NCBI RefSeq assembly: GCF_963966145.1
Contig: NC_091054.1
Location: 19,716,001 to 19,780,000 of the forward strand
Direction: 5' to 3'
Length of the DNA stretch: 64,000 nt
DNA from: Tenebrio molitor
Taxonomy: Eukaryota > Arthropoda > Insecta > Coleoptera > Tenebrionidae
Shown here piece after piece: positions 29,723 to 41,723 of this stretch. Positions within the stretch are counted from its first letter, which is position 1. Each line of letters begins with the position of its first letter. Below the pieces are notes generated by a model. It did not search any database. It had not been told where the DNA came from and saw only the letters and a list, made by a program, of their open reading frames with translations. Both the position numbers and the translations under genes were made by a program.

Positions 29723-31665
29723 TTATAATACAAAAATTTCCGATAATATTGCGGAATCTGGAAAAGTGCCCCGAATGCTTGCAGCGTTTCCACGTTGAAT
29801 GGCAAGGGAAATCCTCTCGAAAAGGAATTTCTTTGATTTTGAATTGCCTGATTCCGCGATAAGTCGGTTTCCGATGACATTAATGAAATCGATGGCTTCT
29901 TTGCACCAAGGGCCTAAGGTTTCAAATGCTAAACCTTTAAACACGTAGTTTGACGAAATGATTGAACTATATTTGCTATGTTTGCGTTTGCAAGCCATTT
30001 CAGCGGCAAAACCTGAGACTTCAGATGATTTCAATACGTAACTGTCTGCAAGTGTATCTACAACAGTAACGTCCCAAACCAAAGGTTGACCTTTAATCCA
30101 CGGTACTAAAGTCATCCCATCTGGGCGTTTTCCCTCATCCCGAGACAGTCCGTTTGGTTCTAAAGTTGAATTCACATGAATTGAAGTTAAAGACCGGTTG
30201 ATAATGGAATTAATTTCAGTGTGTCTTGAAAATCTACCACTGCTTTTGAAACAACTTAGACCGTGGGTGCCAATTTCGTCAACTTTCGCGTTGCATTTGC
30301 AAATATGAGGTGTACAAAGATTACAACCCAATCTTAAACCAATACAAACTTGGAAGGAAGTGTTATCTAAAAGAGTACCAATATTAGGAGAAGGTATTGC
30401 ATGTAACCAAGATCCTGATTCTCTGCATTGCAAAGCCTTAAAACGAGCCAAGTCTCTAGGTGAATTAAAGATTAAGTCATTGGCAATTATTCCTTTGATA
30501 TTAATATTATCCCAATTCTTCTGAAATTGTGGGATTGTTGGTATTTCGTTCTCATTTGCTACACCCCAGACTGCTAAAGCTTCATCATAATGGTGAATAT
30601 TAAGCTCATTATCCTTTGAGTTTAGTAATAAAGAAACAAGCTTTTTAACCCCATTAATTGAAGATAGGAAAGCAGGGAGGCAAATATCGGAAATGCGACG
30701 AATTCCCAGACCACCAAATCTAATCGGTAAAGTGGACTGACGCCATTGTAAATCAGTTAAACGTAAATTAAGTATTCTCTCTAAACAAGACTTTAAAGAA
30801 GAATCAATTGAATTAACATAATTAGAAAATTTCCAAAATGGAGTTGTTCTTAATAAAAAATTAAATTTTGGTATAAAAAGACAGTTTTTGATTAAAGTAT
30901 AAGCCACGTGTCTGTTAAAGAGTTCAGCGTTGTTTAAAAGATTTTCAACTGTAATTATAGTTTTTTCGACGGTGTTTTTGAAACCTTGGTCAAAGATTGG
31001 AGAACCTAAAAGACTTTCTCGGTCACAGATTTTAATGCCTGGTGCTAAATTTTGAAATTCCTTTATGACTTTTAAATCTGTGTCTCCAGAACAGCAAAAG
31101 ATCTCGCATTTGTTAAAGTTTAATTCAAGGCCAATTTCCTGAGATAAATTTATAACTTTCTTAAAGTCGGATAAAACTACTTCTGGGTAATCAGCTAAGG
31201 TTCCATCATCTAAATACCATATATTCATTTGAGAATCCAAAGAAAAATAATTGGTTGAATGGCAAGACTAAAAATCATGGGACCGCAGGGATCTCCTTGC
31301 TGGGCTCCAACAGAAGAAGAAATTAAATGATTACCGAAAAATAAAGTTGAAGGATTTCTATAGCATTGATAAAGATAAGGGTACAGAAGTGGGTTATGAC
31401 ATTGGACTTCTTTCAGAATACAATCCCGTTCGACTGAGTTAAAGACGTTTTTGAAATCTAATTTAAGAAGAACTTTGCCACGGTTTTGATCGTTATTAAC
31501 AAAGGTTCGTGTGGTATGAATTGCTGCTTCGCATCCTAGTTTAGTTGCAACTCCAAGTTGGTGTGGAGATAAATACGAATTTATTGAATTTATCCACCCC
31601 CTGAAGATTTTCACAAATTTCAGAATTTCCAGAACTCTATAAAACAACCCGGCTTGATCGGACAC
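29723..31665 (-). pseudogene. Non-LTR retrotransposon Pol with YLDDGT reverse transcriptase and RLE-like C-terminus
   Basis: Two frames overlap by 16 bp and are out of phase. The N-terminal one (31665-31225) has RT motifs QLGVATKLGCEAAI, LLKLDFKNVFNSVERD and GAQQGDPCGPMIFSLA. The C-terminal one (31240-29723, 505 aa) starts with the palm motif YLDDGTL. It later has a Cys/His cluster (CNLC...CKC...HGLSC) and KRPDG...VWDVTV near residues 371-391, followed by a conserved FLFERISLAIQRGNAAS end. RPD-x(n)-D is the pattern of R2/R4-type restriction-like endonucleases, so I infer an RLE-bearing element. The clade is uncertain. One frameshift separates the halves; RT and endonuclease residues appear intact. 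Confidence 0.8.
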
Positions 31666-31764
31666 ATTTTCGAGTTGGAATAAGATCAGAAATGATGCAA
31701 TTTACAATCACTAAATGTTTTGACAATGGGCAAAAAGTAGACCTACCTGTTTAACGGAATGGGT

Positions 31765-32850
31765 TGTAATACCCCACTTTGAATTTAAATTATCACCGCC
31801 GAAACCAACTAAAACAAACCAAAAGAAACTAGGCAGAAGCGACGACGGACGAAGATCGACGTAAAGTTCCGACCGCTGTGTACTGGGGGATCACTTTTTG
31901 GGTTCCATTTTGAAAAAGAAATGGGCTCTCTCGAGTCTCGACTTTTAGCTCTCGAACTGAACGGTTGTGTTTTCTGTTGCTTTATTTAAAAATTGAGTGT
32001 TTGTTAGTATAATCCTTGAATCGTCCATTTTTTTACTGTCGAAAGCAAATCAAAGGCGCGACTCGATATCCTAGAGAGGTGCGTGGTTTAATTCAGGTAG
32101 GACCATTTAAATTACTACACGTGTTTCCCAGGTATGTTTTGTTTCTTTGTTTATTCCGATGATGTACGGCCGAATTGATCAAATCAGGGGTTTCGAGTAA
32201 TCCGTGAGGTATGGACGAATAGCGTGGGGTTTTCATATGAGCGGATAAAACTCGGGGCGTCGTGGGGTGGAAATGGTGGAATAAACGATAGTCCATTTCG
32301 GGGACGAACATAGGTACATTTGCCACAAGAAAAATCGTGTGCACGTGTTTGGCCGGAGTTAGGTAGTTGACGCGAGGGCAGAGTAAAAAAGAGGAAATGA
32401 AAGACGATGGCCGCTAAGGAACCGACGTGGGACCCGCGAGGCTTCCCCATGACGTGTGATCCTGGACTTCTCACCCGCCCTTGGTAGAAGGCCTCTGCTT
32501 CACCAAGTGTGGTCTCCGCAGTGGCGTTTCGGAGGACACAAGCCGGGGGCACTGCACCCATAACGTATTAGGTGTCGCAGGGACTTGGACGAGCGCGAGG
32601 TAGTGTAGAGAATAATAGATATAGGGGCGACAGCTAGGTTAGGTTCACTCCGCGATCGTAAACGACGTGTTATGCGGGAGAGCTGAGAGTTAGAGGAGTG
32701 TAGTTTCGTTAGGGGGTTAGTTATTGTAAATTTAAAGTCTTGTTTGTTCAATCGCAGGTAACGTGTTGTATAAATTTAACAATTATAAAAGATTATGGTG
32801 TGCCATCGTTTGTGGATGATTTTTGGAGGTTTTACTCATCCCATTTAGGT
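31765..32850. repeat. Long interspersed repeat starting TGTAATACCCCA, copy 1 (possible LTR)
   Basis: It shares its start (TGTAATACCCCA...CACCGCCGAAAC), a central block around GGAGGACACAAGC (32530) and its last recognised block (GCCATCGTTTGTGGATGATT, 32803-32822) with 36028-37545, in the same order and orientation. The copies have diverged with indels. TG at the start suggests an LTR, but no clean end or target duplication was found. Minus-strand frames of about 100 aa in both copies look like by-products of nucleotide conservation. Confidence 0.5.
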
Positions 32851-32983
32851 ACTGTGTCGGTTATCATCATAACCAGTGGACCGGTCCGTGCTTACACACG
32901 GAGCAATAAAATATTGAAACATTATTTTTGTCTGAGTATCTGACATCTCTTCGCTTCTTCTTTCCTGTGACAAACGGCTTGAT

Positions 32984-33139
32984 TCAGTATGTGTCTCTTT
33001 CGCTATTACTTTGCGTATAATTTAATCTTATACGATCATTTTCGTTATCTATTTCTTCTTGGCTTCCTTGTTCCCTCCTACGTCTTTGTCGCTCTCTATT
33101 TGCTGCTATTTGTCGCTCAGATTCGTCTAAATTATCCAT
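32984..33139 (-). other. Small ORF, 51 aa, charged
   Basis: The frame starts at an ATG at 33139 and encodes a highly charged, Arg/Glu/Gln-rich peptide beginning MDNLDESERQ with an RQRRRREQ run. Such leaders occur in helicase-type transposon proteins, but 51 residues are too few to assign. A degenerate copy of the first codons (ATGGATAATTTAGATGA) occurs on the minus strand near 51850. Confidence 0.25.
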
Positions 33140-33357
33140 TATTGTTTTGTTTAATACATATTTCTTAACATTAATAAATTGTCTATGTGAGTTACGTGAC
33201 TAAAGTCTTTTAAATGTTACGCCACTGTCACGGGCTCTTGCGTTTCTGTATCCAGCTATGACGACTAGACACGAAACTTCATTCGGTATGCGCCGGAATT
33301 TGTCAACTAAAGGCGTCCGGACTATATTCAATGATAGTTCCATAGACTAAAGATATA

Positions 33358-34481
33358 TACGGTGCCTTTTTTTAACGCTGGCCATAGGGATTTACATGCT
33401 AAAAAGTTTAGGGTCTGTTAATGAGCTTTTTAGTAGGAATTTTTAAGTAAAATTTGGTAGGATCTTAGATTAGTATTTTATAAATCAATTTCAGTTCGGT
33501 CCATCGTACAAAACAAAATAATCACGGAATTATAGCAAAAACAGGTTTATTAAATTTACCACGTAGCTTGCCAAGTAGGCTGACGTAATGTAAACCCAAC
33601 AAACGTCAAACAGTAATAATTTTCAATGGACACCTTTTCAAATAAAGAAATTATTGAATGGGATAGACTTTGAAAAATGTACAGTTTTATTTCATAAACA
33701 TAAAACATAGGAAACATAATAACATCAAAATAAATAAAATTCTACTTCAACAATATTAAACTACATATTTTAATTATTTTTATCTAATCCCGTGGGATAA
33801 ATGACACTTATCCCACTCATTTGACTGGAATAAGGAATTTCATTACCGGACACATTTCTTCACTCAGTGGGATAAGTGAGCTTCATTACCCCACTCAGTG
33901 GGATAAGTAAGTTATTATTCCACTGAGTGGTGTAATGAAACTGGCGGAAATAAATAAGATTTACTTTTTTTTTAATTCGGGGCGGTCTTAGATAAAATTT
34001 TGTACATAACACGTGGGCTAAAGCATATTACAGGAAACTCGTGTGATTACAGATCAACTCGGGCTAACGCCCGTGTCATCTGCAATCTTCACATTCGAAT
34101 CCTGTAATATTGCTTTTATCCCACTAATTGTGTAAATAACTATTGAATTTTCATTTCATAAATTGTTCAAACTGTCTTCTATAGGCTGCAAGACACTAAC
34201 CAAGACGATCATAAAAATTTTGTCGAACATTTTGTAACTGTCTAACGATTATAGAACCTTCTGAGCAAAAAATAATGTAAGAAATTAAAAGTACTTTTTT
34301 TAAATTAATTCCGTAATTATTTTATTCTGTAGTATAAAATAAACTAAAATTGATGTATAAAATACTAATCTAATATTCTGCCAAATTTCACTTAAAAATT
34401 CCTGCTAAAAAGCTTATTAACACGACCCAAAGTTTTTGTCATGTAAATCCCTATGGCCAGCGTTAAAAAACAGGCACTGTA
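33358..34481. mobile_element. DNA transposon remnant with about 130-bp terminal inverted repeats
   Basis: The left end (GTGCCTTTTTTTAACGCTGG, GGCCATAGGGATTTACATG) reappears inverted at 34343-34479 with scattered mismatches over about 130 bp. The element is flanked by TA on both sides. There is no transposase frame. It contains a cluster of CCACTCAGTGG-type palindromic words (33790-33955) and a 112-bp palindrome (34013-34124). Confidence 0.7.
34013..34124. repeat. Imperfect palindrome inside the TIR element
   Basis: GTGGGCTAAAGCATATTACAGG at the left pairs with CCTGTAATATTGCTTTTATCCCAC at the right, with a central CGGGC-taac-GCCCG stem. It is similar in size to the P1/P2 palindromes. Confidence 0.65.
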
Positions 34482-35068
34482 TACTGATAGTTCATAGGTC
34501 ATAGGTTCGTAGCGTCATCATGAATAGCTGGCTTTCATCAGTCGAAAATAAATTTAAATAAAACACAGAAATACTGAAAAAACTGAAAAAATACAAAAAA
34601 CACAAGAGCATGGGGCATACAACAAGACAGCAAGGAGACTATGGAAGCTTGAAATTGTCGGCTGTGTGCATTGAGCTGCACCATACTTCGCGCGCCCTTT
34701 AACCAATAAGAAACCATCCCCCTCCAGTTTATTACTCCATTTACTCCATTGGGTGATATTAATAAAAATAAGCAAATGCTTCCAAGCATTTGCTACTTAG
34801 CATTAGCATTTACTTTAAAGTAAAAGCTTTTGCTTCTAGCAATTATTGCTTGTTTTCGTATTAATAAACAAATCCTTTTGACGAAAGCATATGCTAGTTA
34901 CTTGACATCTTGACAAGTAATTGCTTGCCGTTCAACGCAGGGCGCCAGGAAAATGTATCCAAAGTCGTGCCTTGTCTATAATTTTTCCCGTGACAAATTT
35001 TACAACATTCGATACAATTGGTTGACTTACTTCCATGAGTTCAGCTACCCCAATCTGAAATCCTATAA

Positions 35069-35367
35069 ATAGTTTTTTTTATTTTTTTATTGCCATTCCC
35101 GTTTTTAGCCATACGGCTTTTTACGGTACCTTTCGGTCGGCCGCTTTTTCCATTACAATTTCCTTTTGCCTTTCTCAGGTGATGCGACGGGGCTCCGGGG
35201 CACTTTCCCCGGCCACCCACGCCCATTCCACCTCACATTCACAGACATACACAACAACATTTATACACCCATGGGCGCCTTTTCCCGACGGGACTCGAAC
35301 CCGTGCTGACCTCGCGGTGGTGGCCGAAAGAGTGTTGATCTTCCTTCCACCACCCTACCGTCAGCCC
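35069..35367 (-). mobile_element. tRNA-derived SINE (SINE-B)
   Basis: On the minus strand the element starts GGGCTGACGGTAGGGTGGTGG (A-box region) and has a good B box (GGTTCGAGTCCCG) about 60 nt on. A 170-nt GC-richer body follows, then an A-rich tail (AATAAAAAAATAAAAAAAAC, plus positions 35072-35091). This is the standard layout of a pol III SINE. The spacing of boxes is tRNA-like but the fold is degenerate, so it is not a functional tRNA. Confidence 0.75.
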
Positions 35368-35786
35368 CGAGGAGACATACACACACATCCATGGCCCGGC
35401 AGAGGTTCCTTCCTTTGAAAAAATCCTCCCCCTTCGGTGGTCATTCACAAGAAAATCAGCAATCCACTGAACACTTTCATTTCGGAAATGAAACAATTTT
35501 ACATCATCTTCTCTTGTAATGGTATTGTCTTTCCTTTCTTTGTAAAATTTTCTTGGTTTCTTGGCACTTGGAACATACTTTTATGGTGCTTTAACAGCCG
35601 ATACTACTCGTAGTATGACATGAAGGAGAATGTCATTTATCCTAGCAATTGCTTACTATTTCAAGTAAATGTTAAACTTTATTAATAGTAAAAGAAGCAA
35701 ATCCTAATATCGTCAAGCAAATGCTTTCTAAAACGAACAAAAGCATTTGCTAGCCAGGTCTCACTAGCATTTACTACACTTTTATT

Positions 35787-35926
35787 AATATCCCTTAAAG
35801 CAATTGCTTATAAAATAGCTAGCAAAAGCATTTGCTACCTTTTATTAATACTGCCCAATATCACTTAAAGCAATTGCTTATAAAATAGCTAGCAAAAGCA
35901 TTTGCTACCTTTTATTAATACTGCCC
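35787..35926. repeat. 70-bp tandem duplication
   Basis: Two near-identical units, each with CTTAAAGCAATTGCTTATAA and AGCAAAAGCATTTGCTACC, start 70 bp apart (35794 and 35864 at CTTAAAG). The second ends at the right terminus of the element. Confidence 0.8.
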
Positions 35927-36027
35927 ATTGACTCGCTGTCTCAACTCAACTATATCTGTGCAGATCTATCACTCCAGGAATGTTAATGCGTGTAAATCTT
36001 AATTGAATAAACATATTTCTAAAAACT

Positions 36028-37545
36028 TGTAATACCCCAGTTTTAATTCAAATTGCCACCGCCGAAACAAACGCAAGAGGAACTCTTTGGTTTTTTTGTT
36101 GTGCACTGTTGGTAAATTTTTATTACGTACGGTTGGTACACGAAAAACGCGAGACTGGATTTTCAGCTCTCGAAGTGATCGGTGGTGTTTGTTGAACCGT
36201 CGTTTTCATTGTGATTGTTTTAGTTGAAAATGTACCGGGTGATCAAGACGGACTGTTTAAGTTGGCAGTACAATTAAGAAAATTTTTTAATTCGGTTATT
36301 TATAATAACACTGCAAATGGATATGTTTTGTTGGTTTATTTTACAAATATCTGATATAGGTATAGCATTACTAACGACAAGCCACCAACAACCGGAAGTT
36401 CCTCCTGTTATACGATTTAAAATACGATCCAGTGTTACCAACTTAAACAGTCCTTCTTGAGTACCCCGTAGTTATTGCGGTTACGAATCTCGAGTCGTGC
36501 ATTTTCTGGTGTATTGTCAATGTAATCACTAATCAGGGCCGTGCTCCGTAAACATTCACCAATCGCGGAGGAGACACGGATTGGTCGATTACAGGTGCGA
36601 ACCTCGTGTGTCGCCGACAGTTTGCGCGTTGTAATTCAGGTAGTATGATCTTACCGACAACAAGTAGTGTCTAGCAGGTTTGTTGTTTCGTTTTGTTATT
36701 CCGATAAGCTCGGGTGAAGTAGGAATTGATAGGGTGGGTAAATTCTTGAGGGAACGTCGCAATAAAGTTATAAGGTAGGTAAAATCCGTGGGACGAGCCC
36801 ATTTTCAAAGTTAGAGGGAGTAAGGGGTGAACCGTGGGAATCCGGTGGCCGCGTCCAAGCTTTAAAAGCAGAGTTATTTAGAGGCAAACAGTTAAAAATC
36901 CTTTGGGCGAGTTCATGTTCAGGGTAGGGCTAGGAAGGTAGAAATGTTTAGCAGACAATATTACGTCAGCGATTTAAATTGGGAAAACGGGAGTCCATTT
37001 AGAGAACGCGGCACATGTTTGGCCGAAGTGAGATTGTCGACGTGTGGGGCAGAGTTACCACGTTCCAATGAAAAACGAGAGCCAGCCAAAACAGCCGGAC
37101 GTGGGGGGGCCTTTGTTGCGCCCGCAGGGCCCCTTCATGACGTGTGATCTTGGCCGCTGAGTTTCTCGAACGCCTTGGAGGAAGGCCTCTGTTTCATCAT
37201 ATGTTGTCTTCGCAGTGGCGATTCGGAGGACACAAGCTGGGGCACTGTACCCATAACGCGTTAAGTGTCGCAGGAACTTGGACGACCCGACGTCAATAGG
37301 ATAGAAATTAGGAGATTGGGGGGCGAGTACTAGGTTAAATTCGCGATCGGAGACCACGTGCTATCTTGAAGAGCTGAGAGTCCGAGGTCCGTAATATTCA
37401 TTTAAGGAATTCGATTGTCTGTCATTGTAATCTAGAGTCTTGTCGCGAAATCTTATGTAACATGTTGTGTAACTTTGGCAATTGAAAAGATTATGGTGCG
37501 CCATCGTTTGTGGATGATTTTTGGGGGTTTTACTCATCCCATTTA
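36028..37545. repeat. Long interspersed repeat starting TGTAATACCCCA, copy 2 (possible LTR)
   Basis: This is the partner of 31765-32850, longer by about 430 bp. It shares the start, the GGAGGACACAAGC block (37224) and the final GCCATCGTTTGTGGATGATTTTTGG block (37501). The end CATCCCATTTACA could be an LTR terminus, but flanks do not show a target duplication. Confidence 0.5.
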
Positions 37546-38876
37546 CAGTGTAGGTTCTAGATACCTATATCATTTGTTTCACGGTGCCGCTTTGTTCTTG
37601 TATTACGGGTTTAGGTTCTGAACAACCGTTGTTGTAATTTTATTTGTTGTATAATTTCGTTCCGACAAAAAAAAAACAAAAAGAAAAGGAACTCTTACTT
37701 TCTACCCTCCACAAGAGGTCGGTAGACAAATTTATTGTGTTATGTATTTTTCTTGTTATGTCATGTAAAGTCGCACCGCCAAGTTGTTTAATTTATCATG
37801 TAATCGGGTTTGGTATCAATCAGCACCCTAGAGGGATATGGAGGGAGCACTGCCTATGCTGGCAATGGAAAGAAAGCGGCACGTCGCGAGACCTGTGCGG
37901 AAACCTTTTATGACGCCTTTTAAAATGACCGCCAGTACTTCGTGAAATTTCGTGACGAGGGTCGTTGGGCATCAGATGCTTCATAGGCGTCGGTGTTCCG
38001 TCATTTTACTGGGATGTGGTTTTTTAGACGTGAACCGGTTGGTGAATTGTCTTTGTATTTTTTCAGTTGTATAACTGTGATTTGTTTTTATTTTAAACTA
38101 AATATTTACGGTCGTCTTCCTACAATTCCTACAAAAATCGTCCCCTGAAAAAAAGTTAAAGGGACGCCACTGGAAAGATGAAATATCTGCGTTAACTTCG
38201 GTTTCGCTCGGCTCATCTGGAGACCTTTTATTAAGTCTACAGAAAAGCGCGGTCGTAGCAACTTTTTTGAAGAGTGCTCCCTCCATATCCCTCTACGATC
38301 AGCACTGTAGATGAAAACGAGAATGTATTTATTCATGTATGCGTAAAATAAATACAGGCGTCCCCCCACCGATTTATGCATTTTTATTTCGAAGTTTGTC
38401 GACCCTGCAGGTCCGCCATTTGCATCCCGAGCTAGTCTGCCGTCATTTTGTACAAAACACACAACACACAACGTAGGGGCACAGATTACTCATATAAACA
38501 GATAGTGCACTCGGACCTGGAATTGTTTCCAGTTTCAGTGCGCAAGTCTCTCTTTTGGTTCGCACGAAAAACCTGTTTAGTTGGTTTTGTAAATAAATAC
38601 GATAAAGAAGAATTTTCCCTTAGATTATTCTCTAAAACTGTATCTCCACGTGAGAATTTATTATGCATTAAAATATTACCTATAACCGCAACATAAATTG
38701 CCCAACACTTAAAAACAGAATGTTATTGAATGTATCGCATTTGTGACTTTGTGAAGCATTTATTTGAGGTAGTGTAAAAGATAAAACGGCCTAACCCAGA
38801 AAATATAGAAATATATACTTAATATAATAATTATAATTGACTATAACATAATATCTTTAGAACCAAAGCCTAATAA
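37546..38876. other. Intergenic stretch with one inverted 22-bp repeat
   Basis: AGAGGGATATGGAGGGAGCACT at 37830-37851 occurs inverted and exact at 38273-38294. No TIR beyond the 22 bp was recognised and no coding motif was seen. Confidence 0.45.
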
Positions 38877-41723
38877 TCCAATGGTGCTACACTAGTTAGA
38901 AAACGCAAAAAATGGACTATGGAAATGAATATTTTCATTATACGGGAATATTTTCGGATCACGAAACTACAGGATGTTGTGAGTACTTACAGGCTTGATT
39001 TATTTAAAGCATTCCAAAGTAAGTACCCCCAGTTTCCTGTTACTATTCAAAATTTAGCTGACCAGAGGAGAGCCATTATGAAGAAAAACTATATCCCTTC
39101 GGCAATTTCCGAAAAGATCAAAAATGATGTAAAGTTAGAATTGTCAATTAATTATTCTGACAATAATGAAGTTTCTAATAATTTAGTTGAAAATTCTGTT
39201 GAACCGCAAAGTTTACAAAGTTTACCAAATCATAATGACTCTTTCTGTTATCAAAGTAATTCAACACCAAACAACACGATACAAAACGACATAAATAATT
39301 TAGACTTGAGTTATAATGATATACATGTTATTAATCAAAATTTTTACTACCATCAAAATTTTAAAGAACAAATTGAAGATGAATTTAATAGAACTCTGAA
39401 CGAATTTGAACATATAGAACCATTTAATAGACCACTATTACCTAAACAACAAAGCTCCAAAAAATTCTTTGCAATGATTGAAATTTTAAATCAATTAATT
39501 TGACCTAAATTTGTAAATAACACGACAAGTTTTAAAAAATTACACAGTATTATATATAGTGGAGCTTTAACAATTATCAGATTAAATGGTTCAAAAGAAA
39601 TTGACCAGACAAATAATATAAAAGCTAAAGAATTACCAAAATGGGAACGAAGACTAAATAAACGCATTAACAATATCAGACGAGATTTAGGTAGAATAAC
39701 TCAATATTTAAAGGGTATAAATTCTAATCATCTAAATAACTGTATTCAATCGATTTTAAATAAAAACAGAATACATTGTTTAAAATATAACGAATATAAT
39801 GAAACATTAATAGAAATTAAAGACACTTTATTACAAAAATTGAATATTTATTCTAAACGATTAAAAAGATATAAAAATAATAAACAACGGAAATTTGAAA
39901 ACAAACTATTTAGAAATAATGAGAAGTTGTTTTACAAAAATTTAGCAGATAATAAAACTCAAAATAATAATGGTCTGCCAAATATAAATGAAATTAAAGA
40001 ATTCTGGTCAAAAATATGGTCAAATGAAGTTCAGTTTAATAATCAGGCAGAATGGATTCCTAATTTAGAAAATGAGATACCAGATAGTAATAATCCACAT
40101 CATATTCAAATTAGCCTTGAAATTTTAGTTAAAAATATTAATAGTTCACATAATTGGAAATCCCCTGGAGGTGACCAAATTCATAACTTTTGGTTAAAAA
40201 AATTTACTTGTATTCATAAATGCTTACTTGATCACTTTAACGGATTTATTAGGGAACCTAACACATTTCCAGAGTTTTTGGCCCATGGTATAACATATCT
40301 GAAACCAAAAGATTCCGATACTAAAAATCCATCAAAATATAGGCCAATCACATGTCTGCCTACAATTTATAAAATTATGACATCTTGCATTAAAGTAATA
40401 ATTTACGACCATTGTCAAAAATTAAATATACTTAATGAAGAACAAAAAGGTTGTGTTAAGGAGTGTTTTGGTTGTAAAGAACAACTCATAATAGATACGG
40501 TAATAATGGAACAAGCTAGAAAAAATAATAGAAATATTTGTACCGCATTCATAGACTACAAAAAAGCCTATGATTCAGTACCACATTCATGGTTAATTAA
40601 AATTCTTAAAATTTATAAAATTAATTTGGATTTGATTAACTTTTTATCCCATGTTATGACATTTTGGAAAACTACTTTAAATTTATCAATAAACAATACT
40701 AAATTAAAATCCGAGCCTATTCAAATTAAACGGGGAATTTATCAAGGAGATTCTTTAAGTCCTTTATGGTTTTGTCTAGCCATCAATCCTTTGACAAATC
40801 TATTAAATAGCACTGGATATGGTTTCAATATTAGAGTTAATAATACCACACTATCCAAATTAAATCACCTTCTTTATATGGATGACATAAAACTTTATGC
40901 ATTTAAAAAGAATCACATTTTATCTTTACTAACAATAACTGAAAATTTCTCAAATGATATTGGCATGAGTTTTGGTATTGATAAGTGTAAAACGCAATCA
41001 ATATGTCGCGGTCATTACGAAAATTTAGAATATATAACTAAAGAAGGAGAAATCATTAAAAATTTAAATAAAGGAGAATTTTATAAATATTTAGGTATTA
41101 ATCAATCAAATCATATTCAACATTCAATTATAAAAGAAAATTTAGAAAAACAATTTTATTTAAGAATTAAATCTATTTTAAAATCAAAATTAAACGGTAA
41201 TAATTTAATTAAAGCAGTTAATACATATGCTGTTCCATTACTGACCTATTCTTTCGGTGTTATAAAATGGTCCAAAACTAATTTACAGAACATAAACATT
41301 AAAACTAGAGTTCTTTTTACAAAATTTAGTAAACACCATCCTAAATCTGCTATTGAAAGATTTAATTTACCACGCGAAAACGGTGGTAGGGGTTTTTCAA
41401 ATCTAGAAATATTGCTAAAAAATCAAATTGCTTCACTAAAAAATTATTTCCTCAATAGAGCTCGTGATAACACCTTTTTCAATGCTTTGGTTTCAGCCGA
41501 TAAAGACTACACACCTTTAAATTTAAATGATAATATAATTTTAGACATTGTTAAGCCAAATATACCTGACACAATTGCAAATATAAAACAGAAGTCTTTA
41601 CATGGGAGATACTTTAAAGAACTGGAACAATCAGAAGTTAATATTCAGGCCTCTCATGCATGGCTTAAGAAATCAAATATTCACCCTGAGACGGAGGGTT
41701 TCATATTTGCAATCGTGTTATAA
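38877..41723 (+). pseudogene. R2-like element Pol: N-terminal domain and reverse transcriptase
   Basis: The frame is open from 38877 to 41723 except for one TGA at 39501-39503. The first ATG is 38919, but conserved-looking residues (KRKKWTMEMN) precede it. An N-terminal DNA-binding-like region (YRLDLFKAF, NLADQRRAI) is followed by a Lys/Asn-rich linker. RT motifs are YRPITCLPT, AFIDYKKAYDSVPH, GIYQGDSLSPLWF and LLYMDDIKLYA (palm YMDD), then KYLGIN and a thumb region. Amino-acid composition is strongly biased to Asn, Lys and Ile, reflecting AT-rich DNA unlike the Jockey, gypsy and BEL elements. A frameshift near 41713 separates it from the endonuclease. Confidence 0.87.

Larger units (their letters stand above)
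34751..35926. mobile_element. AT-rich DNA element with GGG...TATTAATAAAA ends, carrying a SINE
   Basis: The left end GGGTGATATTAATAAAAATA and the inverted right end GGGCAGTATTAATAAAAGG are flanked by ATT (possible 3-bp target duplication). The interior is full of AGCAAATGCTT and AAGCAATTGCTT palindromic words. It is interrupted by a tRNA-derived SINE (35069-35367). Its right end is a 70-bp unit present twice. Confidence 0.55.

Noticed and set aside
32184..32561. Conserved minus-strand protein shared by the two TGTAATACCCCA repeats (also 37055-37357)
   Set aside because: Similarity is at the nucleotide level; frames shift between the copies and no domain is visible.
35285..35367. Functional tRNA gene on the minus strand
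   Set aside because: The boxes are present, but acceptor, D and anticodon arms do not fold properly and an A-rich tail follows; a SINE explains it better.
31765..37545. A single LTR retrotransposon with these two repeats as its LTRs
   Set aside because: The repeats are far too diverged and differ by over 400 bp, and the DNA between contains unrelated DNA elements and no gag/pol.
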